Shown here: positions 52,480-61,489 of the stretch, piece after piece
Layout: each line of letters opens with the position of its first letter
Position numbering within the stretch: position 1 is the stretch's first letter
Assembly (NCBI RefSeq): GCF_000744415.1
Contig: NZ_JQLW01000011.1
Span: 1 to 64,000 of the forward strand
DNA from: Ghiorsea bivora
GTDB taxonomy: Bacteria > Pseudomonadota > Zetaproteobacteria > Mariprofundales > Mariprofundaceae
Length of the DNA: 64,000 nt
Direction of reading: 5' to 3'
Made by a program: the position numbers and the translations under genes
The notes under the pieces: generated by a model
What the model saw: the letters and a program-made list of their open reading frames with translations, nothing else
Databases searched by the model: none
Told to the model about the DNA's origin: nothing

Positions 52480-52614
52480 AGCATTATTTTCACTTCTTTC
52501 CCCTTATACTGTAAAGGTTTGGGTTGGTATTTTAAGCCCACTTTGATCAAATGTTCAACCCATCTCATTCACAGCAAAATACACCTAAACCCTGCCTATT
52601 TTAAACCAACTTAA

Positions 52615-53631
52615 ATGCGTACATTGCATAAGCTGACATCGCCCCTTACGCTTGCAGCCATGAAAGCTTACGCACTCAAGCGCCTTATCGCCATGATTCC
52701 CCTACTCTTGGGGATTACCATCATATCCTTTGGCATGATGCACCTTGCCCCAGGTGAACCATCCGTGGTTGGTCAAGCTTTCGACCCTAAAGTGTCCGCC
52801 CAAGACATTGAGCGTCTTCGTTCATTCTATGGCTTGGATAAACCCTTGTATGTGCAATATTTTGATTGGTTAGGCAGGCTTGCCACCCTTGATTTTGGCA
52901 ACTCATTTTCTGCCGATGGTCGCCCCGTATTGGATAAGATTGCCGAGCGCCTTCCTGTCACCCTTTGGATAAATATACTCGCCATGGCATTTATTCTCAT
53001 CATTGCCATTCCTATAGGCGTGGTGTCTGCGGTGCGCAAAGATTCGTGGTTAGACCGCAGTTTAACCGTGTTTGTCTTCCTAGCCTTTGCCATCCCCTCC
53101 TTTTGGTTGGGTTTATTGCTGATGATGGCATTGGGTGTGAACATGCAGCTGCTACCCATCTCAGGTATCCATGACTACGACTGGCAACAAATGGGCTGGC
53201 TAGAGCAACAACTCGACCTACTCAAACATTTAATTCTTCCCGTGTTTGTCTCTGCCATTGGCGGGCTTGCGGGTATGTCTCGCTTTATGCGCACAGGCAT
53301 GCTGGATGTAATTCGCAGCGAATACATTACCACCGCCCGTGCCATGGGTGTCTCCGAAACAGCCATTCACTACCGCTTAGCCCTAAAAAACGCACTACTT
53401 CCCATGATTACGCTTTTAGGTTTATCCATACCAGGTCTTATCGGCGGCTCAGTCATCGTAGAGCAACTATTCTCTATCCCCGGCATGGGTTTATTATTCT
53501 TTGAAGCCGTACTTTCAAGGGATTACCCCCTTGTTATGGGCATCACCGTCATCGGCGCAGTCCTAACCCTTGTCGGCAACCTTATCGCGGATTTAGCTTA
53601 CGCTTGGGCTGACCCACGGATTAGGCAATAA
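52615..53631 (+). CDS. ABC transporter permease of the DppB/OppB family
   Basis: Inner-membrane permease of a peptide/nickel importer. Six helices can be traced, the family N-terminus AYALKRLIAMIPLLLGITIISF is present, and the EAA loop is near TTARAMGVSETAIHYRLALKNALLPM. The standard partner DppC-type permease would be expected next; instead an unrelated HNH-HIT gene begins 4 nt after the stop. Start uncertain: the ATG at 52660 (MKAYALK) begins the family sequence, while 52615 adds 15 residues. No binding protein or ATPase is in the window. Confidence 0.9.
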   Translation: MRTLHKLTSPLTLAAMKAYALKRLIAMIPLLLGITIISFGMMHLAPGEPSVVGQAFDPKVSAQDIERLRSFYGLDKPLYVQYFDWLGRLATLDFGNSFSADGRPVLDKIAERLPVTLWINILAMAFILIIAIPIGVVSAVRKDSWLDRSLTVFVFLAFAIPSFWLGLLLMMALGVNMQLLPISGIHDYDWQQMGWLEQQLDLLKHLILPVFVSAIGGLAGMSRFMRTGMLDVIRSEYITTARAMGVSETAIHYRLALKNALLPMITLLGLSIPGLIGGSVIVEQLFSIPGMGLLFFEAVLSRDYPLVMGITVIGAVLTLVGNLIADLAYAWADPRIRQ

Positions 53632-53635
53632 AAAA

Positions 53636-54622
53636 ATGAAACACGCAGAGTTAGCACTATTCATCGAAAAGAAGATGAGGATGTCGCATATTTATCAGCC
53701 TGTTCTATTAATGACGCTCCTAGAAAACAATGGAACATGTCACGAAAGCATAATTGCAAAAGAGCTGTTATCATACGATAAAAGCCAAGTTGAATATTAC
53801 ACAACCATTACAAACAGTATGGTTGGCAAGGTATTACGGAATCACAATATTGTAACGCGAGATAAGTCTACTAGAGAATACACATTATTGGACATAGATA
53901 GTTACTCTAATGATGAGCGCCAGCAACTAATTAAATTATGTAAAGATCGCCTGCAAGAGTTTATCGAAAAACGTGGTGAATCAATATATAAACACCGTCG
54001 TAAATCTCTTGGCTATATTAGTGGTACAATTAGATATGAAGTTTTAAAAAGAGCCAAGTTTCGCTGTGAACTTTGTGGCATCTCTGCTGATAAAAAAGCA
54101 TTAGAGGTTGACCATATACTCCCAAGGAATCACGGTGGTTCTGACGATATAAGTAACTTTCAATCATTATGCTATAGCTGCAACGCTATGAAGCGTGACA
54201 GAGATGATACAGATTTTAGAGGACTAAAGGAATCATATAACCACAGAGATAAAAGCTGCCTCTTTTGTAACATTGAGCCAAGTAGGGTTATCTCAAGCAA
54301 TGAATTAGCGTATTCAATACGTGATGGTTTCCCTGTTACAAAACACCACACTTTAATTATACCTAAACGGCATGTCGCTTCATACTTTGAGCTAGGGCAA
54401 GCAGAAATCAATGCTATTAACCAATTACTATTCGCTGAAAAAGAATCTATAGAAAAGCAAGATACATCTGTTACAGGATTTAACATTGGTATAAATTCAG
54501 GTGAAAGTGCAGGGCAAACAGTGTTTCACTGTCATGTTCACTTAATCCCAAGAAGGAATGGTGATGTAAAAGAACCAAGAGGTGGAGTTAGACATGTTAT
54601 TCTTGGTAAAGGTTCATACTAG
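53636..54622 (+). CDS. HNH endonuclease-HIT domain fusion protein
   Basis: A 328-aa protein with three parts. Residues 1-110 form a helical, winged-helix-like region (MRMSHIYQPVLLMTLLENNGTCH). Residues about 135-190 hold an HNH nuclease: FRCELCG, then LEVDHILPRNHGGSDD, then NFQSLCYSCNAMKR, with the zinc Cys pairs and active-site His all present. Residues about 205-325 are a HIT domain opening CLFCNI and closing with the nucleotide-binding HCHVHLIPRR triad. The family is known in bacteria, but its role is not. Combining a nuclease with a nucleotide hydrolase/transferase suggests nucleic-acid processing or defence. It interrupts the expected permease pair and is AT-rich, consistent with acquisition. 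Confidence 0.92.
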   Translation: MKHAELALFIEKKMRMSHIYQPVLLMTLLENNGTCHESIIAKELLSYDKSQVEYYTTITNSMVGKVLRNHNIVTRDKSTREYTLLDIDSYSNDERQQLIKLCKDRLQEFIEKRGESIYKHRRKSLGYISGTIRYEVLKRAKFRCELCGISADKKALEVDHILPRNHGGSDDISNFQSLCYSCNAMKRDRDDTDFRGLKESYNHRDKSCLFCNIEPSRVISSNELAYSIRDGFPVTKHHTLIIPKRHVASYFELGQAEINAINQLLFAEKESIEKQDTSVTGFNIGINSGESAGQTVFHCHVHLIPRRNGDVKEPRGGVRHVILGKGSY

Positions 54623-54635
54623 GAAACCTAATTTT

Positions 54636-55208
54636 ATGCCCAAACCTGATACAACTAAAACAAGAACCTTTAAGTCAGTAAATGAGCTAAGCAAATGGCT
54701 AGAAAGCAACCACGATACTGAAAACGAACTTTGGATTAAAATATTCAAAAAAGGCTCTGGTATTGTTAGCGTAAACTGGAATGAAGTCGTGGTTGAGTGT
54801 CTATGCTGGGGTTGGATTGACGGTATTAAGAAGTCACTCGACGACCAAGCCTATCTTCAACGGATTACGCCGCGAAAAGCACGAAGCAATTGGTCAAAAC
54901 GAAATACAAAACATGTTGAACGCCTGATTATTGAAGGGCGAATGAAAGAGCAAGGGCTTGTGCATGTGCGTACCGCAAAAGAAGATGGGCGTTGGGAGAG
55001 CGCCTATGATGTCAGTGCGATGAAAGTACCCGCAGACTTCCTTGCAGCACTAGAGAACGAGCCTAGTGCAAAACAGTTCTATGAAACACTCACCAAGTCC
55101 AACCGTTATACCATTGCTTACGGCTTAGAATCGGCAAAGAAACCAGAAACCAGACAGCGTAGGTTTAACAATTTCATGGATAAGTTAAGCTGCAACGAGA
55201 AGCCTTAG
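54636..55208 (+). CDS. YdeI/OmpD-associated family protein
   Basis: A 190-aa cytoplasmic protein of the YdeI-type. The pattern TRTFKSVNELSKWLESNHDTENELWIKIFKKGSG followed by WNEVVVECLCWGWIDGIKKSLDDQAYLQRITPRKARSNWSKRN is typical of this family, whose members have been linked to stress and bacteriocin resistance; the biochemical role is not established. ATG 54636 sits 13 nt after the HNH-HIT stop with AGGA about 12 bases upstream; an overlapping upstream start is not credible. It probably shares its transcript with the HNH-HIT gene. Confidence 0.85.
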   Translation: MPKPDTTKTRTFKSVNELSKWLESNHDTENELWIKIFKKGSGIVSVNWNEVVVECLCWGWIDGIKKSLDDQAYLQRITPRKARSNWSKRNTKHVERLIIEGRMKEQGLVHVRTAKEDGRWESAYDVSAMKVPADFLAALENEPSAKQFYETLTKSNRYTIAYGLESAKKPETRQRRFNNFMDKLSCNEKP

Positions 55209-55236
55209 CCGCAACCAAATGCGTACAGGTAAAAAG

Positions 55237-55827
55237 CTAGATTTCTTTCAATTGCTTATCATGCCAGCGGCTTAATAGTATCAAACCCATGATTGCGCCA
55301 AGCAATGCAAAAGCCATATCTGATTGGGTGTCCCAGATGTAACCTTGGGTGCCTAAAAAGGCTTCTGCGCCTTCACCTGATACCAACGCGACCCACCACT
55401 CAATCAACTCATAAAATGCACTGAATGCCAGACAAAAACAAACAATAAAAAAGTTTCGCCATGCAGGACGTGGGATAATATTTTTACGAATCACAATCTC
55501 TCTTGCCACCATCACAGGCACAAAACCTTGAGCGAAGTGCCCTACTTTATCGTAGTTATTGCGCTGCCAGTCCATCATCTCGGCAAGCCAATCAAACAAT
55601 GGCACTTCGGCATAAGTGTAGTGCCCACCCACCATGAGAATGATGCTGTGGGTAAGGATTAAAATATAAAGCATGGGTGTAAGCGGGAATGATTTATAGG
55701 TAAACATCATCACTACAAAAGCAATCAATGCAGGTATTACTTCCAATACCCATGTGAAATAGTCTTTAGGATTGATAACCGACCAAATCAGCACGGCAAA
55801 AAATATAAATAACCACAAGTTTCTCAT
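55237..55827 (-). CDS. YjdF/DUF2238 inner-membrane protein
   Basis: A 196-aa protein with about six helices, among them NLWLFIFFAVLIWSV and VIPALIAFVVMMFTY. DUF2238 members have the conserved WQRNNYDKVGHFAQGF and AFSAFYELIEWWVALV segments with an Asp-His pair and Glu residues, all present here. Its function is unknown. ATG 55825-55827 (complement) has GGGGAG five bases upstream; an apparent upstream extension (MDSHLRGNDD) is a translated hairpin repeat, not protein. Confidence 0.88.
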   Translation of the reverse strand: MRNLWLFIFFAVLIWSVINPKDYFTWVLEVIPALIAFVVMMFTYKSFPLTPMLYILILTHSIILMVGGHYTYAEVPLFDWLAEMMDWQRNNYDKVGHFAQGFVPVMVAREIVIRKNIIPRPAWRNFFIVCFCLAFSAFYELIEWWVALVSGEGAEAFLGTQGYIWDTQSDMAFALLGAIMGLILLSRWHDKQLKEI

Positions 55828-55845
55828 TATATCTCCCCTATCGTC

Positions 55846-56000
55846 ATTCCCACGTAGGTGGGAATCCATACTTCAATTTAGGTTACCAGTGAATGTAAAC
55901 ATACACTAACCATATCACAATAAAAACATGGTGGATTCCCGTCTGAAGGTAAATATATACCATAGGTATAAGAGAGACCACCCTGGAGTGACGCGGGAAT
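55846..56000. repeat. Hairpin-type interspersed repeat cluster (ATTCCCAC/GTGGGAAT)
   Basis: ATTCCCAC-GTAG-GTGGGAAT (55846-55865) is a perfect 8-bp hairpin. A second, longer unit in the opposite sense pairs ATTCCCG (55935-55941) with CGGGAAT (55994-56000). Both carry the GGATTCCC...TGACG(A/C) theme of widespread intergenic hairpin repeats. They fill the roughly 220-bp gap between the YjdF-like gene and nadB, which holds no other feature I can support. Confidence 0.6.
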
Positions 56001-56051
56001 AACAAATAAAGAACAGGTGAAATCACAGTCTTCTACGTTTATGCTCTGCCC

Positions 56052-57668
56052 ATGCCTTCGGATTCTAACACACCAACAAACTCAGCCCAACATTGCGACT
56101 ACCTAATTATCGGCAGCGGTGCTGCAGGGTTGATGGCAGCGCACCGCTTAGCGAACCATGGCAAAGTCATCCTAGTAAACAAATCAGACTTCCCTGATTC
56201 CAATACCTTCCAAGCCCAAGGTGGCATTGCGGGTTTTATCACCAAAGACGACAGCATTGAAAGCCATATTGAAGATACCATCAAGGCAGGTGCAGGGCTT
56301 TGTCATGCTGACGTGGTTAGTGAAGTGGTAAACCATGGGCATGATATGGTGGAAGAACTCTTACAATTGGGCACACCTTTTGACACTGAAAATGGTGAGC
56401 TTCATCTCACCCGCGAAGGTGGGCATTCCCACCGCCGCATTGCCCATGTGCAAGACTCCACAGGCAAAGCCATTGGTGAAACCTTACTATCGTATGTACA
56501 GAAAAACCCTAACATTACCTGCCTTCAGCGGCATATGGTCGTTGATTTGATTACCACCTATAAACTGGGTATTTTTAATCAGAAAAACCAGTGTTTGGGT
56601 GCATATATTCTGCCTGAGCTGGGCGAAGTGTTTAGCATTGCAGCCAAACATGTGGTTTTGGCAACGGGCGGTGCAGGCAAAGTGTATATGTACACCTCCA
56701 ACCCCCATGCTGCAACGGGCGATGGCATTGCGATGGCATGGCGCGCAGGTTGCCCTGTGATGAACTTGGAATTTATGCAATTTCATCCAACTTGCCTCTA
56801 TAATCCCAGCGGCTCGACCATGCTGCTCACTGAAGCATTACGCGGTGAAGGCGCACATTTGATTGATAAAAATGGGCGCAGATTTGCTTTCGATGATGAT
56901 GAACGCGGTGAACTTGCCCCGCGCGATATTGTGGCACGCGCCATTGACCGCGAAATCAAGAAAACAGGTGAAGACTGCATGTATTTGGATGTCACCCACT
57001 TGGGCGCAGACAAAATCAACAGCCAATTCCCCAATATCCAACGTCGGTTGTTAGCCATGGGGTTAGATATGAGCAAACAGCCTATTCCTATTGTTCCCGC
57101 GGCACATTATATGTGTGGCGGCGTGCAAACCGATGTCAGCGGTGCTACCGCAGTTACTGGTCTATCTGTGATTGGGGAAGCTGCATGTACGGGGTTACAT
57201 GGGGCAAATCGCCTTGCCAGCAACTCATTGTTGGAATGTTTGGTGATGGCTGACCAATGCGCAGCCCGTATTGTGCAAGAACCCAGTACACACAAATCCG
57301 TGGTAATTCCAGCTTGGGACAGCAGCGGCGTTGTACCCGAGCAAGAACGCGTGCAAATCAAACAAAACTGGGATGAAATTCGTGCTATTATGTCCAATTA
57401 TGTTGGCATCGTGCGCACATCAGAACGTTTGCGTCGCGCAAGAAGACGTTTATTCCTCATCCATGAAGAAATTGCAGAATATTACTGGCAACATCCATTA
57501 AGTCGCAGCCTGCTTGAGTTAAGAAACCTTGCTTTGCTTGCCGATTTAATGATTCGCAGCGCCCAACAACGGCATGAATCGCGCGGTCTGCACTACACAA
57601 CCGACTACCCCAACCAAGCCAAAGAGGCCAAAGATACAATTTTGCTTCCGCAAGGTGACAATATATGA
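56052..57668 (+). CDS. nadB: L-aspartate oxidase NadB
   Basis: First enzyme of de novo NAD synthesis, making iminoaspartate. FAD-binding Rossmann start CDYLIIGSGAAGLMAAHRLA, then FQAQGGIAGF, the active-site segments HSHRRIAHVQDSTGKAIGETL and the succinate-dehydrogenase-type HYMCGGVQTDVSGAT and EAACTGLHGANRLASNSLLE. 538 aa is the normal length. Start at ATG 56052. The end overlaps glnD by 4 nt (ATGA); nadA and nadC are not in this window. Confidence 0.96.
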   Translation: MPSDSNTPTNSAQHCDYLIIGSGAAGLMAAHRLANHGKVILVNKSDFPDSNTFQAQGGIAGFITKDDSIESHIEDTIKAGAGLCHADVVSEVVNHGHDMVEELLQLGTPFDTENGELHLTREGGHSHRRIAHVQDSTGKAIGETLLSYVQKNPNITCLQRHMVVDLITTYKLGIFNQKNQCLGAYILPELGEVFSIAAKHVVLATGGAGKVYMYTSNPHAATGDGIAMAWRAGCPVMNLEFMQFHPTCLYNPSGSTMLLTEALRGEGAHLIDKNGRRFAFDDDERGELAPRDIVARAIDREIKKTGEDCMYLDVTHLGADKINSQFPNIQRRLLAMGLDMSKQPIPIVPAAHYMCGGVQTDVSGATAVTGLSVIGEAACTGLHGANRLASNSLLECLVMADQCAARIVQEPSTHKSVVIPAWDSSGVVPEQERVQIKQNWDEIRAIMSNYVGIVRTSERLRRARRRLFLIHEEIAEYYWQHPLSRSLLELRNLALLADLMIRSAQQRHESRGLHYTTDYPNQAKEAKDTILLPQGDNI

Positions 57669-60283
57669 GTTCAAATCAGCAAACCCAAAACAATCAGGCA
57701 CTTATCGACTACGGAAAAACACATTTAAAACAACTATACCAAGATGTTGAAGCTGCATTTAAGGCTAAGGCAAGTGGTGTGGATTTGATGCATTTGATGT
57801 GTGATGGTGTGGATGAAATACTTGTACATATCTGGCAAGAAATTGCGCCAGAAACTAGCCAACACATTGCCTTTGTTGCTGTTGGTGGTTATGGGCGCGG
57901 TGAACTTGCACCACAATCGGATTGGGACTTTTGGTTTATTATGCCTGAAGAAAGAAACCAACAAATGAATGATGATATTCAAGATTTTTTGTATGTGATG
58001 TGGGATATGAGCGCCAAAATTGGTCATGCTGTGCGCTCCGTTAAAGAAACCATCAGCCACATCAAAGAAGACTGGAACTCTGCAACCACAGCCCAAGAAA
58101 TTCGCCTTTTATGCGGAAAACTATCACTTTTTGATGAATTATCAGACCAAACAGCACTTTTCTTTAAAAAACAACGCAAAAAGTTTGTGGAAGCCAAACT
58201 TCAAGAACACCGATTAAGGCATAACCGCACCGGTGATTCCGCATTTTTAATGGAGCCTGATATCAAGGAATGCAAAGGTGGCTTGCGCGATGTGCAGTCG
58301 GTGTTTTGGATTGCCAAAGCTTGGTTTGAAAAGAACAGTCTTGATGCACTGGTCGCTGATGGTCATATCTCACAACGTGAAATGCATGATTTATTGATGG
58401 CGCAAGACTTCCTATGGCGTTGCCGCGTTGGTTTACACTTACAAACCAAACGTCCTAACGACAGATTATCTTTTGAGCAACAAGCTGTGCTTGCTGAAAG
58501 CATGGGTTATCAGCCCATAGAACATCTGCCCGCAGTGGATGGTTTAATGAAAGACTACTTCAGCCAAGCGGGCAGAATTGCGCGGGTTTCCACACTTATA
58601 CTACAAGATATTGACGAACATATACATGAGTCCTTCTTTGCTTTCACCCGCAATATTGATGACGATTTCACGCTTACAGGTAATAAAGTTGGCATTCGTC
58701 ACGAGCGAGTATTTAAAGATAACCCTCTTAATCTCTTACGCATTTTTAATGTTGGTCAAGAAGACCATCGCCACCTTAGCAATGCTGCATTACGTCAAAT
58801 CCGTGAAGATGAACGGCATTTGATGAATGATGATTTTCGTGCCAACCCCGAAGCACATCGTTTATTTATGCGTATTTTAAAACATCCACGTAATGTGGCT
58901 TGGGCGCTTAAAGAAATGAAAGATACAGGTGTTTTGGGTGGTTTTGTGCCTGCTTTTTATAAAGTGGTCGGCTTAGGGCAATTCAACCAATACCACGCCT
59001 ATACTGTGGATGAGCATACCCTGCATGCCATTGGTGAAGCCCGAAATATGATACATGGCGACCGTGAACTTCGCCTTCCGCTTGCCCAAGAGGTGTTTCA
59101 CCGCTTAAAGCGCCCTGAATTGCTCTATCTTGCCCTGCTTTTCCATGATATTGCCAAGGGTATGGCTGGTGACCACTCAGAAAACGGTGAAATATTAGCC
59201 CGCGAGTTCTGTTCATCCATTGGTTTAACAGAAGATGCAACCAATCTTGTTGCATGGTTGGTAAGCAAACATTTAACCATGGCCGTCACCTCACAACGCT
59301 TTGATTTATCTGACCCTGAAGTGATTCAAACCTTTGCCGATAAAGTGGGCAATATGGAGCGTTTAAATTGCCTGCTCTGCTTAACCGTTGCTGATATTGC
59401 AGCTGTAGGTCCTAATGTGTGGAATGATTGGAAAGGTTCATTGTTGAGCCAACTATATCACGCCACTCGCCATGCCTTGATGGGCGAAATGATTAACCCA
59501 GAAGTATTAGAAGAACAACAACAAGCACGCATCCGCAGCACCCTTCAAATATCCAAACAACCCAATTTGATTGAATCCGTGCTCAAACAATTACCCAACC
59601 GCTTTATTGCCCACTTTCCGCCTTATCAACTGGTACCGATTTCAGAATTATTAGCCGACTCAGGTTTTATGGACAACAGCGTAGATTTTGCAGTTGGTCA
59701 CTTTATTGACCACGACCGCTGCGACACCATGGTGATGATTGCAGCCAATGAACGTCCTGCTTTGTTTGTCAAATTAGCCTCTGTGATTGCAGCTGGTCAA
59801 ATTAATGTGGTTGCCGCCCATGCATTTGCATTGGGCAACCATAAAATCTTGGATGTTTTTCATATTCAAAACAAAGACAAGCAACCTCTGGTTGAACCCC
59901 AAGACTTAGAACGTTTACAATCACGTATTACTGCCATGTTACAAAATGATGCGCCGCTTGAAGCACCCAAACAAACCAATATTCGCAGCAATGTATTGAT
60001 GGAACGTGTACCTGTGCGAGTGCGTACCCTACCCCTTGCTTCTTTTAGTCAAACAGCCATTGAAGTGACCGCTGCGGATAGAGCAGGGTTGCTCGCTGCA
60101 CTGAGCTATGAAATTACCCGTGCGGGTTTCATCATTAATGGTGCATCTATTTCAAGTTTTGGTGAGCGTATTGTGGATGTGTTTTTCATCCAAGATCATG
60201 GTAAGCAATTATCTGCTGAACAAATAACAAGTTTAAGCAAAACACTCAAAGAAGTCGCAAGTTTAGAAGCTAAAGACGAATAA
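57665..60283 (+). CDS. glnD: [Protein-PII] uridylyltransferase / uridylyl-removing enzyme GlnD
   Basis: Nitrogen sensor that modifies PII proteins. Order: nucleotidyltransferase with VAVGGYGRGELAPQSDWDFW (the DxD pair reads S-D-W-D), an HD domain for UMP removal (LLFHDIAKGMAGDHSENG, about residue 494), and two ACT domains at the C-terminus (FVKLASVIAAGQINVVAA... and EVTAADRAGLLAALSYEI). 872 aa, as usual. Overlaps nadB by 4 nt at the start and the convergent yraN by 14 nt at the end. Confidence 0.95.
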   Translation: MSSNQQTQNNQALIDYGKTHLKQLYQDVEAAFKAKASGVDLMHLMCDGVDEILVHIWQEIAPETSQHIAFVAVGGYGRGELAPQSDWDFWFIMPEERNQQMNDDIQDFLYVMWDMSAKIGHAVRSVKETISHIKEDWNSATTAQEIRLLCGKLSLFDELSDQTALFFKKQRKKFVEAKLQEHRLRHNRTGDSAFLMEPDIKECKGGLRDVQSVFWIAKAWFEKNSLDALVADGHISQREMHDLLMAQDFLWRCRVGLHLQTKRPNDRLSFEQQAVLAESMGYQPIEHLPAVDGLMKDYFSQAGRIARVSTLILQDIDEHIHESFFAFTRNIDDDFTLTGNKVGIRHERVFKDNPLNLLRIFNVGQEDHRHLSNAALRQIREDERHLMNDDFRANPEAHRLFMRILKHPRNVAWALKEMKDTGVLGGFVPAFYKVVGLGQFNQYHAYTVDEHTLHAIGEARNMIHGDRELRLPLAQEVFHRLKRPELLYLALLFHDIAKGMAGDHSENGEILAREFCSSIGLTEDATNLVAWLVSKHLTMAVTSQRFDLSDPEVIQTFADKVGNMERLNCLLCLTVADIAAVGPNVWNDWKGSLLSQLYHATRHALMGEMINPEVLEEQQQARIRSTLQISKQPNLIESVLKQLPNRFIAHFPPYQLVPISELLADSGFMDNSVDFAVGHFIDHDRCDTMVMIAANERPALFVKLASVIAAGQINVVAAHAFALGNHKILDVFHIQNKDKQPLVEPQDLERLQSRITAMLQNDAPLEAPKQTNIRSNVLMERVPVRVRTLPLASFSQTAIEVTAADRAGLLAALSYEITRAGFIINGASISSFGERIVDVFFIQDHGKQLSAEQITSLSKTLKEVASLEAKDE

Positions 60284-60629
60284 TATCTTTAATATGCTCA
60301 ATCTTGGGTGGTAAAAGTTTGATATTTGAAGGTAGAACAACAATCAAATCAAAGCGACACTGATAATTGCCAAATTTAGGATGTTGCCCCAACCATGTTT
60401 GTGCAGCAGACACCATACGCTGCTGTTTATCCTGATGCATAGCTTCAATACTTGATGTGCGTTGTTGATGCCCTTTAACCTCAACAAAAGCCAGTATATC
60501 CGCCGATGAAGCCACAATATCCAATTCACCACGCCCCAGCCTGCGGTTTCTATCCAAAATCACATAACCTTTCTTGATTAAAAACTTGGCTGCCGCATCT
60601 TCAGCAACTTTTCCTTTAACCGTGCTCAC
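60270..60629 (-). CDS. YraN/UPF0102 endonuclease-like protein
   Basis: A short (119 aa) protein with the UPF0102 nuclease-like fold: GKVAEDAAAKFLIKKGYVILDRNRRLGRGELDIVASSADILAFVEVKGH, in which Glu-Asp-Glu-Lys form a restriction-nuclease-like site. Biochemical role unproven. It starts at a GTG (60627-60629, complement) overlapping the rsmI stop as GTGA. Its last codons overlap the end of glnD by 14 nt. Confidence 0.92.
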   Translation of the reverse strand: MSTVKGKVAEDAAAKFLIKKGYVILDRNRRLGRGELDIVASSADILAFVEVKGHQQRTSSIEAMHQDKQQRMVSAAQTWLGQHPKFGNYQCRFDLIVVLPSNIKLLPPKIEHIKDIIRL

Positions 60630-61489
60630 TTTTCTTCAGCTTTGGGGTGAATCAAAGCATAAACTCGCGAGCGTGATATATGCAAATCTTTGGCAACTTG
60701 TTTGGCTGATGCCGATGCCGATAAACCACGCGCCAAAACAACATCCAAAGCTTGCTGAATCATGGCATCATCAGCTTCGACCTGTGCTCCCGCGCCAATC
60801 ATCACCACCATTTCACCACGCCCATCATGTGCTTCAAAATGCGTTACCACTTCTTGCAAAGTGCCATGAATAAATTCTTCATACATTTTGGTGAGTTCAC
60901 GCCCAACCACGCATGGTCTATCATCCATACCCGCCAAGCACTGTAAGGCTTGCAATGTTTTAAGGATACGCTTGGGCGACTCTAAAAAGACTTGTGTATC
61001 CTTGGCTTGTTGTATGCGTTCTAATAAAACAGACCTTGCCTTGCCTTTGCGAGGCAAAAAACCCAAATAGGTAAAAATATCAGTCGGCAACCCCGAAGCT
61101 GCCAGTGCCGCAATCGGACTGGATGCACCTGGAATCGTTACCACATCAAAAGCATGCTTACGCAACAAGTGCACCACATGGTAACCAGGGTCATTAATCA
61201 ACGGTGTGCCTGCATCGGAAATAAGTGCCACATCTTTTCCTTCAAGCAACAACCCCATAATCTGTCGGGAAGCTTTATTTTCATTGTGGTCATGGCAGGG
61301 TATCAATTGGGTGCCAATACCATAAAAATCCAACAGTTTACGGCTGGTTCGTGTATCTTCACAAGCAATAACATCCACATGCTTCAACGTATCTACAGCG
61401 CGAAAAGTCATGTCTTGCAAATTGCCGATGGGCGTAGCAACAATGAAAAGTTTACCACGCTGCTCTTTATGTTTAGTTTGCGTATCCAT
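60626..61489 (-). CDS. rsmI: 16S rRNA 2'-O-ribose C1402 methyltransferase RsmI
   Basis: Methylates C1402 in the decoding centre. The tetrapyrrole-methylase-like fold shows GKLFIVATPIGNLQDMTFRAVDTLK, CEDTRTSRKLLDFYGI, ALISDAGTPLINDPG and ESPKRILKTLQAL. A helical C-terminal extension carries an SVSASAK-like repeat. The ATG (61487-61489, complement) shares CATG with the opposite-strand start of the LpoA-like gene, so both starts overlap. Confidence 0.95.
   Translation of the reverse strand: MDTQTKHKEQRGKLFIVATPIGNLQDMTFRAVDTLKHVDVIACEDTRTSRKLLDFYGIGTQLIPCHDHNENKASRQIMGLLLEGKDVALISDAGTPLINDPGYHVVHLLRKHAFDVVTIPGASSPIAALAASGLPTDIFTYLGFLPRKGKARSVLLERIQQAKDTQVFLESPKRILKTLQALQCLAGMDDRPCVVGRELTKMYEEFIHGTLQEVVTHFEAHDGRGEMVVMIGAGAQVEADDAMIQQALDVVLARGLSASASAKQVAKDLHISRSRVYALIHPKAEEK

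Noticed and set aside
55828-55869. MDSHLRGNDD extension of the YjdF-like protein
   Set aside because: This is translation of an interspersed hairpin repeat; the internal ATG has a better ribosome site.
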